Source: Candidatus Rifleibacteriota bacterium (GTDB lineage: Bacteria; Muiribacteriota; Ozemobacteria; Ozemobacterales; Ozemobacteraceae). Taken from it: a stretch of 64,000 nucleotides of DNA. Made by a program: the position numbers and the translations under genes. The DNA is taken from assembly GCA_024710355.1 (NCBI GenBank), contig JANJUX010000028.1, positions 1-64,000 of the forward strand, given 5' to 3'. Below are positions 26,197-34,348 of this stretch, piece after piece (the first letter of the stretch is position 1; every line of letters begins with the position of its first letter). The notes below the pieces were generated by a model. It was not told where the DNA came from and ran no database searches. It saw only the letters and a program-made list of their open reading frames with translations.

Positions 26197-27676
26197 CTTC
26201 ATTTTTCCTGAAAAAGCTTCTGGCAACTTCGCGATCATCGAAAGGAATCGTGCGATCAGCGAAATACTGCCCGGTTTCGTGGCCTTTTCCGGCAATTACG
26301 ACCGTGTCACCAGCTTCGGCCATTTTCAGAGCCTTGAAAATGGCAGCCCGGCGGTCGAGCTCCTGCAGAACCGTCTTGCTGCCGTCAGGCGCTTCGGATT
26401 TTATACCCGCCATAATTTCTTCAATTATGACTTCTGGTTCTTCTTTTCTTGGGTTGTCGCTGGTGACGATAACGACATCGGAATGGCGCAGCGCCACTTT
26501 GCCCATAACCGGGCGCTTCTCGTGCGAGCGATTGCCGCCGCAGCCAAAGACGGTGATGACTTTTTTGCGGGTGAGCGGCCTGACGGTTTTGAGAACGTTT
26601 TCAAGGGCATCTGGGCTGTGGGCGTAGTCGACAATAACATTGACGCCCTGCTCATTCGCGATTGATTCAAGCCGGCCGGGCACGTTTTTAACAGCATGCA
26701 GACCGACACAGACTGAGTTCCAGTCGGCTCCGACCGCCCGGGCCATAGCTGCCGCCATGAGTGCATTGAAAACGTTGTATTCGCCCGGCAGATGGATGTT
26801 GCAGGGGTGCTTTTCGCTGCCATTGCAGATGAAAAAGTCACTGCTGGTGCCTGTCATTTTAAGATTTTCGCAGTAAAAATCGGCGCTGTGGTCGTGAACC
26901 GATACGGTCTGCACATCAAGACCAACTGCACGACATTCGAGCGCCATGCGCTGCCCGTATTCATTGTCGATGCCGATTACGCAAGTTTTGCCGCTGCTGG
27001 CTATCTCAGTAAAGAAGCGTTTTTTGGCACTGAAATAATCGCTCATGTCAGGGTGAAATTCTGTGTGCTCAAGCGAAAGATTGGTAAACCCGGCGACGAC
27101 AAAATTAATATGCTCGACCCGCCAGGTTTTGAGCGCATGCGAACTCACTTCGAGAACTCCGTGCTTGATGCCGTTACGCAGCGCCTGGTCAAGCAATGCC
27201 TGCAGTATCTGCGATTCAGGGGTGGTGTTGCTTGCCGGAATTTTTTCGTATTCCATGTCGTATTCGACCGTGCCAATTCTGAATGCGTGCCCGAAAGCTT
27301 TCTTGAGAATGCTCTGAATCAGGTAGGTGATCGTGGTTTTGCCCTTGGTGCCGGTAATCCCGAGCAGTTTGAGCTTTTCGGATGGATTGTCGTAATATTT
27401 TGCCGAAACTTCCGAGAGAGCCTGACGCGCGTTGCTTACCTTGATTACCGGAACCTCGATGTTCTTTCTTGTACCTTCGATCATGATTGCCGCAGCGCCA
27501 CGTTCAAGTGCATCGAAGATGAAGGCGCAGCCGTCTATGTGCTGCCCGGGCAGGGCAACAAAGAGGTTGCCTTTGCTGACTTTCCTTGAATCGAAGGCGA
27601 TTCCGGTGATTTCGATGTCGAGAACACCAGTAGTGGAGACAATATTGGTCGGCAAAATGCTGCGTAACGTTTTCAT
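26186..27676 (-). CDS. murE: UDP-MurNAc-L-Ala-D-Glu:meso-diaminopimelate ligase MurE
   Basis: Cytoplasmic Mur ligase that adds the third residue of the peptidoglycan stem peptide. The 496 residues carry FDSRKVSKGNLFVALPG, ATP loop GITGTKGKTTITYL, NLSLEHTEFHP, DYAHSPDALENVL, FGCGGNR and the DNPR motif (Asp407), which marks enzymes that select meso-diaminopimelate rather than lysine. This shows the wall is probably of the DAP type. It lies between ftsI (75-base gap) and murF (overlapping). Nothing unusual was seen. Confidence 0.96.
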   Translation of the reverse strand: MKTLRSILPTNIVSTTGVLDIEITGIAFDSRKVSKGNLFVALPGQHIDGCAFIFDALERGAAAIMIEGTRKNIEVPVIKVSNARQALSEVSAKYYDNPSEKLKLLGITGTKGKTTITYLIQSILKKAFGHAFRIGTVEYDMEYEKIPASNTTPESQILQALLDQALRNGIKHGVLEVSSHALKTWRVEHINFVVAGFTNLSLEHTEFHPDMSDYFSAKKRFFTEIASSGKTCVIGIDNEYGQRMALECRAVGLDVQTVSVHDHSADFYCENLKMTGTSSDFFICNGSEKHPCNIHLPGEYNVFNALMAAAMARAVGADWNSVCVGLHAVKNVPGRLESIANEQGVNVIVDYAHSPDALENVLKTVRPLTRKKVITVFGCGGNRSHEKRPVMGKVALRHSDVVIVTSDNPRKEEPEVIIEEIMAGIKSEAPDGSKTVLQELDRRAAIFKALKMAEAGDTVVIAGKGHETGQYFADRTIPFDDREVARSFFRKNEDEN

Positions 27677-27751
27677 GTTTCTGGCTCCGGAGAGTCTTGA
27701 TTTTTTTCAGAGCATTGGATTCTATCAGGTTTTTCTGCTTAATAAAACAGG

Positions 27752-29773
27752 TTATTCAATAAAGTCGGGCGATAATTTAACTCTGAGAATTCGGCTGTTG
27801 GGAAGGGGGCGGCCGGGTGGCGGCTGTTGAGCGATTACCACTCCGTTGCCCTCGAAGATGGCCTTCAATTCGCGGCTGTTGATTGTTTGAATTGCCGCCT
27901 TCAGCGATTTTCCGCGCAGATCAGGAACCAGCTCACAGGTGTCTGAAGCAGAGATTGCCGCGGATGCAACGCTGGCATGGGCCTGGGAAATCAGGTTCGG
28001 CAGCTTGATGATTTCCTGTTTGACGGTAATTTTGTTGTTTTTCAGTAACTGTTCTTCGCGTGCTTCCGGGGTGAGCGACCGGTCAGGCGGCACTTTGAGA
28101 TGCTTGAGAACACGGTCGGCGATTCTGGCAAAGGCCGGAGCGGTGACTTTACCCCCGAAAAGGGTTCTCTCGTCGCCCTTAGGCTCGTTAACCGCTACCA
28201 GTAGAACGATTCTCGGGTCCATGGCCGGAATCATGCCCATAAATGAGACCACAACCTTATCGTTAAAATAGCCGCCGCGTGGGTTGGCTTTCTGGGCAGT
28301 ACTGGTTTTACCGCCGGCAGTATAGTCTTCAAGCATTGCCATTTTGCCGGTGCCGCCTTCAACGACTCCCATGAGCATGCGGCGAAGAGTTCTGGCGATT
28401 TCGGGCGAAATAACGCGCCTGACAATTTCAGGCTCAAAATCTTCGCGAATTTCGCTGTCCTGAGAGGTTATGCGTTTTATCAGTCTCGGTCTGATAAGGT
28501 TGCCGCCATTGGCTATGGCCGAGTAAGCCTGAACCAGCTGCAGGCCGGTAACGGTCATTTCCTGGCCGATGCTGATAGAAGACGGCGAGAAAGCGGACCA
28601 CTTTGAGGGTGCCCTGAAAATACCGTTGCTTTCGGCAACGACTTCGGCACCGGTCGGGTCACCGAAGCCAAATTTTTTGTAGGTGCGATACAGCATCGAG
28701 GGTTCGATCATCTGCGAAATCTGCATCATTGCTGCGTTGCATGATTCAGCAATTGCCTTGTCGGTGTCGACGAGACCGTGGGCACCGTGACAGCGAATGC
28801 GGCGGCCGGGCATTTCGCCGAAGCCGCGGCAGTAAAAACGGGTGTTGCGGTCGGCCTTGCCATTTTCGATGGCGCTCGCCACAGCCAGGATCTTGATGCA
28901 TGAACCGGGTTCGAAGAAGTCGGTTGCCGGTCGGTTACGTCTGGTATCGGGTTTGGCCTCACCAAAATTGTTCAGGTCGTAGTTAGGAAGGCAGCCCATA
29001 CCGAGAATTTCGCCGGTGTGCGGGTCCATGACGATGGCCGTGGCATCGATGGGGTCGTACTGCTCGACCAGTTTGGCCAGTTCAGACTCGATGACGTGCT
29101 GAATGAAAGAGTCGATGGTAAGATTGATATTGCTGCCGCCCATGGGTGGGGTTATGATGCGCATTCGTGCCGGGCCGCTTTCGCTGAGGCTTATGTCCTC
29201 CTGGACTGCCAGGCCGGGGTAGCCGCGCAGAGTTTTGTCAAAAAGCTTTTCGAGGCCTTCGAGGCCCTGCTGCTCGGCCCCGGTAAAGCCAATCAGGTTT
29301 GAGGCAAGCGATTTCTGAGGGTAATAACGACGATAATGGCTTTCGAGGTTAACTCCGGGAATATTGAGCTTCTGCAGCTTCATTGCCAGATTTGGCTCAA
29401 GTTCTTTATAAATCTGAATGTAGCCTGAACGGTCGCCCACCTTCGCAATGATCTCCTCGCGGCTCATAGGCAGAACCGTTGCCAGGGCATTGGCGGCTTC
29501 AGAAAGCGACTTTACTTCGCGTGTGTAAAGAAAAACCGTGTAGGTATCGACAGAGATTGCCAGTTCGTCACCGCGCCGGTCGTAGATATTGCCGCGTTTC
29601 ATGTCGAGAACGCGTTTGCTGACGTGATTTTTCGTGGATCTCTGCGCCCACTGGTTATACTGAAAAACCTGAAGCTGAACCAGCCTCATGATGAAAACAC
29701 CTGTCATCAGTGCTGACAGTGCCAGAAGGGCTAACGCCCGCATCGTTCTCGGCTGCATGGCCCTGACGCTCAT
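27752..29773 (-). CDS. ftsI: Division/elongation transpeptidase FtsI/SpoVD (class B PBP) with C-terminal PASTA domain
   Basis: Bitopic class B penicillin-binding protein that cross-links septal peptidoglycan. A membrane helix (about 11-32) is followed by the PBP dimer domain (about 50-220) and the transpeptidase domain with SxxK (FEPGSCIKIL), SxN (AESCNAAM) and KTS (GGKTSTAQK) motifs. The KTS replaces the commoner KTG, as in some FtsI/SpoVD proteins. The last 65 residues (CELVPDLRGKSLKAAI to LRVKLS) are a single PASTA domain, more usual in SpoVD/PBP2x-type proteins. Its ATG overlaps the rsmH stop as ATGA, so translation is coupled. 673 residues. Confidence 0.95.
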   Translation of the reverse strand: MSVRAMQPRTMRALALLALSALMTGVFIMRLVQLQVFQYNQWAQRSTKNHVSKRVLDMKRGNIYDRRGDELAISVDTYTVFLYTREVKSLSEAANALATVLPMSREEIIAKVGDRSGYIQIYKELEPNLAMKLQKLNIPGVNLESHYRRYYPQKSLASNLIGFTGAEQQGLEGLEKLFDKTLRGYPGLAVQEDISLSESGPARMRIITPPMGGSNINLTIDSFIQHVIESELAKLVEQYDPIDATAIVMDPHTGEILGMGCLPNYDLNNFGEAKPDTRRNRPATDFFEPGSCIKILAVASAIENGKADRNTRFYCRGFGEMPGRRIRCHGAHGLVDTDKAIAESCNAAMMQISQMIEPSMLYRTYKKFGFGDPTGAEVVAESNGIFRAPSKWSAFSPSSISIGQEMTVTGLQLVQAYSAIANGGNLIRPRLIKRITSQDSEIREDFEPEIVRRVISPEIARTLRRMLMGVVEGGTGKMAMLEDYTAGGKTSTAQKANPRGGYFNDKVVVSFMGMIPAMDPRIVLLVAVNEPKGDERTLFGGKVTAPAFARIADRVLKHLKVPPDRSLTPEAREEQLLKNNKITVKQEIIKLPNLISQAHASVASAAISASDTCELVPDLRGKSLKAAIQTINSRELKAIFEGNGVVIAQQPPPGRPLPNSRILRVKLSPDFIE

Positions 29774-30732
29774 TTTTCATTATCTCCGGTGCTGAGTTTC
29801 ATGGCGGCTCTCAGCCTTGCTGAGCGCGCTCGCGGATTGGCAGCGGTTTCATTGTCGTCGGCAAAAATGGCTTTGCCGGTCAATAGCTTGAGTAGAGGTT
29901 TTTTGCCACAGACGCAGACGGGAAATCTGGGCGGGCATTCGCAGCCTTTCTGGTGTTTCTGCATAAAGGCCTTGACAAGCCTGTCTTCGAGAGAATGAAA
30001 AGAAATTATGGTCAGGTGACCGCCGGTGTTGAGGCAGGCGAGAGCGATGCCCAGAAATCTCTCTATTTCTTCGAGTTCATGGTTGACTGCAATTCGCAAA
30101 GCCTGGAATACCCGGGTTGCCGGGTGAATCTGGCTCTGGCGCCGACTGGCCGCCGGCATTGCTTCGGTTACGGTCTTTGCCAGTTGGTCAGTAGTGGTAA
30201 ATGGGGTGGCATTTCTCTGCCTGACAATTGCATCGGCAATTCTGCGGCTGAATTTTTCTTCACCATATTCAAAAAAAATACGGGTAAGTTCGTCACGTTC
30301 AAGCTGATTGACCAGATCGGCGGCGGTAGGGCCCTCGGCATTGTTCATGCGCATATCGAGCGGGCCCGGGCGTGTAAAGGAAAAACCGCGGGCCGCGTTG
30401 TCGAGCTGCCAGGAAGAAACCCCGAGATCGAGCAGAATGCCATCGACGCCTTTGAGGTCGCATCTGGCGAGTATTTCTGGCAGGTCGGAGGCATTGGCCT
30501 GAAAGCGGTTGATGCGCTGGTCTTCGAGAGTTCTGCAGGAATATTCGAGGATTTCGGCGTCGCGGTCGATGCCGATAACTCTGGTGATCGATGGGTAGCT
30601 GGCAAGAACCGCACGCGTGTGCCCGCCAAGACCGAAGGTGCCGTCGACAAAGATCTGGCCGTTTTCGGGCATGGCGTATCTGACCACTGCATCGACGAGA
30701 ACCGACTGGTGAAAGGGGGTCTGGCTACTCAT
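29770..30732 (-). CDS. rsmH: 16S rRNA (cytosine1402-N4)-methyltransferase RsmH (MraW)
   Basis: Methylates N4 of C1402 in 16S rRNA with S-adenosylmethionine. The 320 residues show HQSVLVDAVV, the SAM motif VDGTFGLGGHTRAVL, GIDRDAEIL, DGILLDLGVSSWQLD, GFSFTRPGPLDMRM, and the closing SFHSLEDRLVK and CECPPRFPVCVCG. It overlaps ftsL upstream by 8 bases and ftsI downstream by 4. In most bacteria rsmH precedes ftsL; here it follows it. Confidence 0.97.
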   Translation of the reverse strand: MSSQTPFHQSVLVDAVVRYAMPENGQIFVDGTFGLGGHTRAVLASYPSITRVIGIDRDAEILEYSCRTLEDQRINRFQANASDLPEILARCDLKGVDGILLDLGVSSWQLDNAARGFSFTRPGPLDMRMNNAEGPTAADLVNQLERDELTRIFFEYGEEKFSRRIADAIVRQRNATPFTTTDQLAKTVTEAMPAASRRQSQIHPATRVFQALRIAVNHELEEIERFLGIALACLNTGGHLTIISFHSLEDRLVKAFMQKHQKGCECPPRFPVCVCGKKPLLKLLTGKAIFADDNETAANPRARSARLRAAMKLSTGDNEK

Positions 30733-31111
30733 TCTTTTTTAACCACTTTTCCGGCATGGCAATGTAGATTATGCGGCGGGGAACCACCATTCCGAGCTCG
30801 TTTTTGGCAACAGTTTCTATGCGTGTCAGAGACTGAAGTTTGGAAATCTCGGCGCGCTGGTCAGCGTTGGCATTTTCGAGATTATTGATATCTTTTTCGA
30901 TAGTTTTGATGCGCAGCTTAACTTCGACCATTTTGGTCGACTGCCAGATGTAAACGGTCAGCATGGCACTGAGCAGAAGTATTGCCGTGATATAGAGCCT
31001 GATGATCTGCCGGCGCCGCGACACGGTTTCCGGAGAATCGTCTTCTCTGGCTGTGGAGCGTGTAAGTGGCTCGGTAGGGCCCTGTGTAAGAAGAATTTTG
31101 GCGTTGTTCAC
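30725..31111 (-). CDS. ftsL: FtsL/DivIC-like cell division protein
   Basis: Small bitopic division protein, 128 residues: about 33 cytoplasmic residues rich in charged groups, one membrane helix (about 37-57, IIRLYITAILLLSAMLTVYIW), then an extracytoplasmic leucine-zipper coiled coil (about 62-100). The tail RIETVAKNELGMVVP is typical of FtsL, whose coiled coil binds FtsB/DivIC. The GTG start at 31111 has only a weak CAGG upstream. It overlaps rsmH by 8 bases and is the first gene of the cluster. FtsL and DivIC are hard to tell apart by sequence; its position next to rsmH and ftsI favours FtsL. Confidence 0.85.
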   Translation of the reverse strand: MNNAKILLTQGPTEPLTRSTAREDDSPETVSRRRQIIRLYITAILLLSAMLTVYIWQSTKMVEVKLRIKTIEKDINNLENANADQRAEISKLQSLTRIETVAKNELGMVVPRRIIYIAMPEKWLKKNE

Positions 31112-31138
31112 TGATTAAACCTGTGGCCGCAAAAGTAC

Positions 31139-31172
31139 ATAACAAAGGGAGAAACCCTTTGAGATTTCTCCC
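31139..31172 (-). terminator. Terminator of the clostripain-like gene
   Basis: Read on the minus strand, GGGAGAAA (31172-31165) pairs with TTTCTCCC (31154-31147) across a 10-base loop, followed by TTTGTT. It ends the protease gene before the division cluster begins. Confidence 0.6.
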
Positions 31173-31190
31173 TGTAGGAATGGGCTGCGG

Positions 31191-33851
31191 TTATCTCTGG
31201 TTCAGAGTACCATGCTGTGCGTCAAATTCCAAGAGCGATTGCACATTTTTTTCAAGATTCTGCACGGCCTTGCGCTGACCGGCCGGCAGACGCTGTATTT
31301 CGTCGAGCAGGCGGGTGCGGGTCTGTGGATTCTTGTTGAACTCTTCTTTGATCTGTTTGATCAGCCTGGCTTCAACGCTTGAAAGGAGGTCGGCCCTTTC
31401 GAGGATGACACGTTCAGAAGTTGTCTGTGGATTGACGCGGCGGGTCGCTGCTCTGGCAAGGTTTCTAACTTCGACTTCGGCCGCAGGCTGCATGAAATCA
31501 GCAATGTTTCGCATCATTTCATTGCGCTGGCTGGCATTGTTGATTGCCTCGATGCCAAAGGTGAACAGAATCAGGCGATAGCCGTCGGTAACTTTGATGC
31601 CGGCGGCCCCGGAAGAAGTTATGCCGCGGGTCAGAGAGCCGGGTTTGTGGTCTGGGCCGTTCATTTCGCGGTCGTCAGCCTTGTCGCGGGCACCTTCTTC
31701 GTATTTGATGATCACTTCGGCGCCTGAAAGGGCGTCGATTTCATCGGGCCATTTCTGGTTGTTGGCGCCGTCGCCACCGAAGATCTGCACGCTGCGGTTG
31801 GCAAGAAAGCCGTTTGCGCCTGAAACGACATGCACGTTGACGTCGTCCTGGACAAATTTTGCTTTGCAGCGGGTGCGCAGGAAATCACTGTCGCGCAGGG
31901 AGAAAGCGAGGTCCTGGCCGTTGAGAACCAGGCGTCCGCCAGCTTTAAGAAACTGGTCGAGAGAGTCGATTTCTTCTTCGGTCAGCGACTGTTCCGGGGT
32001 TGAATCCTGGACTGCGATAAATACCCAGCCTTCGAGGTAGCGCTTCATGACTTCGGGGCGCAGGGCCCCGTCAAGCATGCGGTCCCAGGTGTCGAATTTT
32101 ACGCCGGCGTTCTGCATCATCTGCTGCAGAACCGGGCTGGCCGGGGAGAAGTTGTCGGTGAGAACCAGCAGAGCATGGCCGGTCGAAGAGAAGGGTTCTT
32201 TGATGTAAAAGGTCGATTTGATAGTTGAGATCGGGAGCTTTTCGCCAGCAAGGCTGAGCTTGAGGCTGATTTCGGAATGAACCGGCGCGTCCTCGCTCAC
32301 TGTAACGGTGAAAGCATGGATTAGTTCAGTTTTGCCGGGCCCTGGCAATTTTGTGAGCTCGGCAGCATACTTGTCGCTGTCGAGCAGCTTGCTGTCGGTA
32401 ACACAGCTTATGCTGGCCTGATTGAGGGTTTTGCGGCCGAGGTTGCGCAGCGAAACGAAAACCTTGACCTCTTCGCCGGCGGCGATGCGGCCGTCTTTGT
32501 TCTTGTCTTCGAGCACCACATCTTCAAGTTTGAGGTAGGGCATGTTGGGGTTGGCAACTTCGCTGAGAAAGTTGAACCATTCGGTATCCTGAGCAATTGC
32601 ATGCTCACGGTAGCGGGCTTTGTAAGTTTTGAACCCCTGGCGGGTCGGGAAGAATATCGAAAGCCCTCTGGTGTCTTTGAACTTTTCGCCGTTGGCGGCA
32701 GTTTTTGCAACGTAACCGCCGCTTTTTCTTTCACCGACGATGGTTGAGAGAAGTTGTGATGCGGCTGAACGGGTCTCTGCCTTGATGCTTGATTTGATCA
32801 GCAGGCTGAGAAAGTGTCCAAGATCGATGTAGTCGCCGTATGAATATTTGAGGGCCGCATCTCTGGCCGCTTCATATTTATCAATATCGTAAATGTTCTG
32901 ACGTGCGACGTTGCAGAAATGGTTCAGATCGTCTCTGAACTTTTCTGATTTTGCAAGATCGATGACCGAGAGAACGACAGCGGTATTGCCCTGGGCGCCG
33001 CTCATATACGATTTGTTGTAGACCTGCGCAATGTGTTTGCCAAGAAGCAGGGCGTCCATTTCTGGTTTTTTGATGAGTTCTGAGGCGATCATATCGTATG
33101 GCCAGCCTCTTTCGGGTTCCATGTCGGGGGAGCCGACCTGGCAGAGGACGTAGGGCGCGGCGGTCCAGGATACTTCGACCATCTGCATCAGACAGGCATC
33201 AAAACCAAGCAGGTCGAGAGGTTTGCCGAGTATTCCCTTGATGCGGGCGAGGGTTTCGCCGAGAACCGGTATGCTCATCGAGGTCCTGGAGGTGTCGTCA
33301 TACGAGATATTATAGGAAATGTTTTCGATGGCACTCTGCATGCCCGCTGACAGGCCGATTTCGCCGGCGTCTGCTTCCATGATGCTCGGCTGAATTTCTT
33401 TCCAGCCGGTGCCGTGGTTCCAGAGGATGAGTGCGTAGCGTTTGGCGGGGTAATTATCGCGGGCCCAGGTGACAAAGTCTGTCAGTGCGAGCGGATCGGC
33501 CATATCGACGTCGCCGAGGTCTTCGAGAGCTTTTGAGGTCATTTTGTTGGGGTCTTTGTCGCGAACGATATAAAAACGCCGGGCACCAGACCACTTCAGC
33601 TCGGAATTGCTGGAAAATCCACCGTTACGGTCGATCTGGGCGAGAAAATTAACCCGGTCGGAAGAACCGAATTTTTCAATTTCGTTTATATCTATCGAAG
33701 TGGCTCCCTCGAGATTGTTGTCGGCAGCCATGAAGATCATGAAAGTCCAGTCTTTTTCGACCGGTTCGGAATTTTCGGCAGATACTGAAACAGCTGTGAA
33801 AAACAGCAGCAGGAAAAAAGCGATTGGCGTTGTTATACTCTTATAATACAC
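31191..33851 (-). CDS. Secreted clostripain-family (C11) cysteine peptidase
   Basis: Exported protease of clan CD. The signal peptide (residues 1-25, ending VSVSA) is followed by the C11 domain: DWTFMIFMAADNNLE, the catalytic His146 in WNHGTGW and catalytic Cys220 in FDACLMQMVE. The peptidase part runs to about 440; then come an Ig-like/CARDB-type region (about 450-560, DVVLEDKNKDGRIAAGEEV), a Rossmann-like region with a GGRLVLNGQD motif (about 570-760), and a helical C-terminus. The GTG start at 33851 is set by GGAGG 6 bases before it and by the promoter at 33886-33914; an in-frame start at 34007 would lie upstream of that promoter. 886 residues. C11 enzymes cut after Arg or Lys and are often self-processed. 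Confidence 0.93.
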   Translation of the reverse strand: MYYKSITTPIAFFLLLFFTAVSVSAENSEPVEKDWTFMIFMAADNNLEGATSIDINEIEKFGSSDRVNFLAQIDRNGGFSSNSELKWSGARRFYIVRDKDPNKMTSKALEDLGDVDMADPLALTDFVTWARDNYPAKRYALILWNHGTGWKEIQPSIMEADAGEIGLSAGMQSAIENISYNISYDDTSRTSMSIPVLGETLARIKGILGKPLDLLGFDACLMQMVEVSWTAAPYVLCQVGSPDMEPERGWPYDMIASELIKKPEMDALLLGKHIAQVYNKSYMSGAQGNTAVVLSVIDLAKSEKFRDDLNHFCNVARQNIYDIDKYEAARDAALKYSYGDYIDLGHFLSLLIKSSIKAETRSAASQLLSTIVGERKSGGYVAKTAANGEKFKDTRGLSIFFPTRQGFKTYKARYREHAIAQDTEWFNFLSEVANPNMPYLKLEDVVLEDKNKDGRIAAGEEVKVFVSLRNLGRKTLNQASISCVTDSKLLDSDKYAAELTKLPGPGKTELIHAFTVTVSEDAPVHSEISLKLSLAGEKLPISTIKSTFYIKEPFSSTGHALLVLTDNFSPASPVLQQMMQNAGVKFDTWDRMLDGALRPEVMKRYLEGWVFIAVQDSTPEQSLTEEEIDSLDQFLKAGGRLVLNGQDLAFSLRDSDFLRTRCKAKFVQDDVNVHVVSGANGFLANRSVQIFGGDGANNQKWPDEIDALSGAEVIIKYEEGARDKADDREMNGPDHKPGSLTRGITSSGAAGIKVTDGYRLILFTFGIEAINNASQRNEMMRNIADFMQPAAEVEVRNLARAATRRVNPQTTSERVILERADLLSSVEARLIKQIKEEFNKNPQTRTRLLDEIQRLPAGQRKAVQNLEKNVQSLLEFDAQHGTLNQR

Positions 33852-33885
33852 ACTTTTCCTCCAATGCCTGAATGAAGCATCTTTA

Positions 33886-33914
33886 ATTATACGGGCGTGT
33901 ACCGAATGTGTCAA
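33886..33914 (-). promoter_or_regulatory. Consensus promoter of the clostripain-like gene
   Basis: On the minus strand TTGACA (33914-33909) and TATAAT (33891-33886) with a 17-base spacer: both hexamers and the spacing match the sigma-70 consensus exactly, about 35 bases before the GTG start. Confidence 0.85.
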
Positions 33915-33947
33915 ATTTCGGCCGGCCTGATTTTTCCAATGCGATAT

Positions 33948-33977
33948 TTGACAATCCGGACCATGTTGTGGTATTTT
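33948..33977 (+). promoter_or_regulatory. Promoter of the small basic protein gene
   Basis: TTGACA at 33948-33953 and TATTTT at 33972-33977 with an 18-base spacer, 33 bases before the ATG at 34011. It lies back to back with the protease promoter. Confidence 0.65.
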
Positions 33978-34010
33978 ACAATTCCAACTTCCTGGAAGGG
34001 AGGACAACGA

Positions 34011-34271
34011 ATGGCACGTGCAAAAACAATTAAAAAGGCTGGCGCTGTCGCTGAAGAACCTGCAGTCACCAGCAAGAAGAAGGGCAAACCATTGTCCGGT
34101 GAGGCCAGAGAATACTCAGTTACTGAGGCTTTTACCAAGGGCGAAATGGTTTACCACAAGGTCTGGGATGACACCGGCGAGGTTATCGAAACCGGTACCA
34201 CCGAAGACGGCATCAACAAGATGAAGGTTGCTTTCGAGAAGGTTGGAGTCAAAAACCTGAGAATGGGTTGA
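34011..34271 (+). CDS. Small protein with basic N-terminus and Tudor/SH3-like C-terminal motif
   Basis: An 86-residue protein. The first 35 residues are Lys/Ala-rich and probably disordered (AKTIKKAGAVAEE); the rest reads EAFTKGEMVYHKVWDDTGEVIETG and ends VAFEKVGVKNLRMG. The pattern F-x-KG-x-x-VYH-x-x-[W/F]-x-x-G-x-V resembles the small barrel at the C-terminus of UvrD/PcrA helicases and in CarD-like proteins, which bind nucleic acid or RNA polymerase; that is a resemblance, not proof. GGGAGG lies 7 bases before the ATG, which is placed by its own promoter. A terminator follows. Confidence 0.8.
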   Translation: MARAKTIKKAGAVAEEPAVTSKKKGKPLSGEAREYSVTEAFTKGEMVYHKVWDDTGEVIETGTTEDGINKMKVAFEKVGVKNLRMG

Positions 34272-34293
34272 GAAACTTTCCAGCTTAGAAGAA

Positions 34294-34319
34294 GACCCGG
34301 GTAAACCGGGTCTTTTTTT
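34294..34319 (+). terminator. Rho-independent terminator after the small basic protein gene
   Basis: Stem GACCCGG (34294-34300) / CCGGGTC (34306-34312), 5-base loop, then seven T. The HEAT/TPR gene starts only 30 bases later with no visible promoter between, so read-through probably feeds it. Confidence 0.85.
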
Positions 34320-34348
34320 AAGAAATAATTACTGGAGGATGAGAGCTC

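Noticed and set aside
29953..30888. Plus-strand frame of about 311 codons opposite rsmH and ftsL
   Set aside because: rsmH and ftsL are certain on the other strand; this is a shadow.
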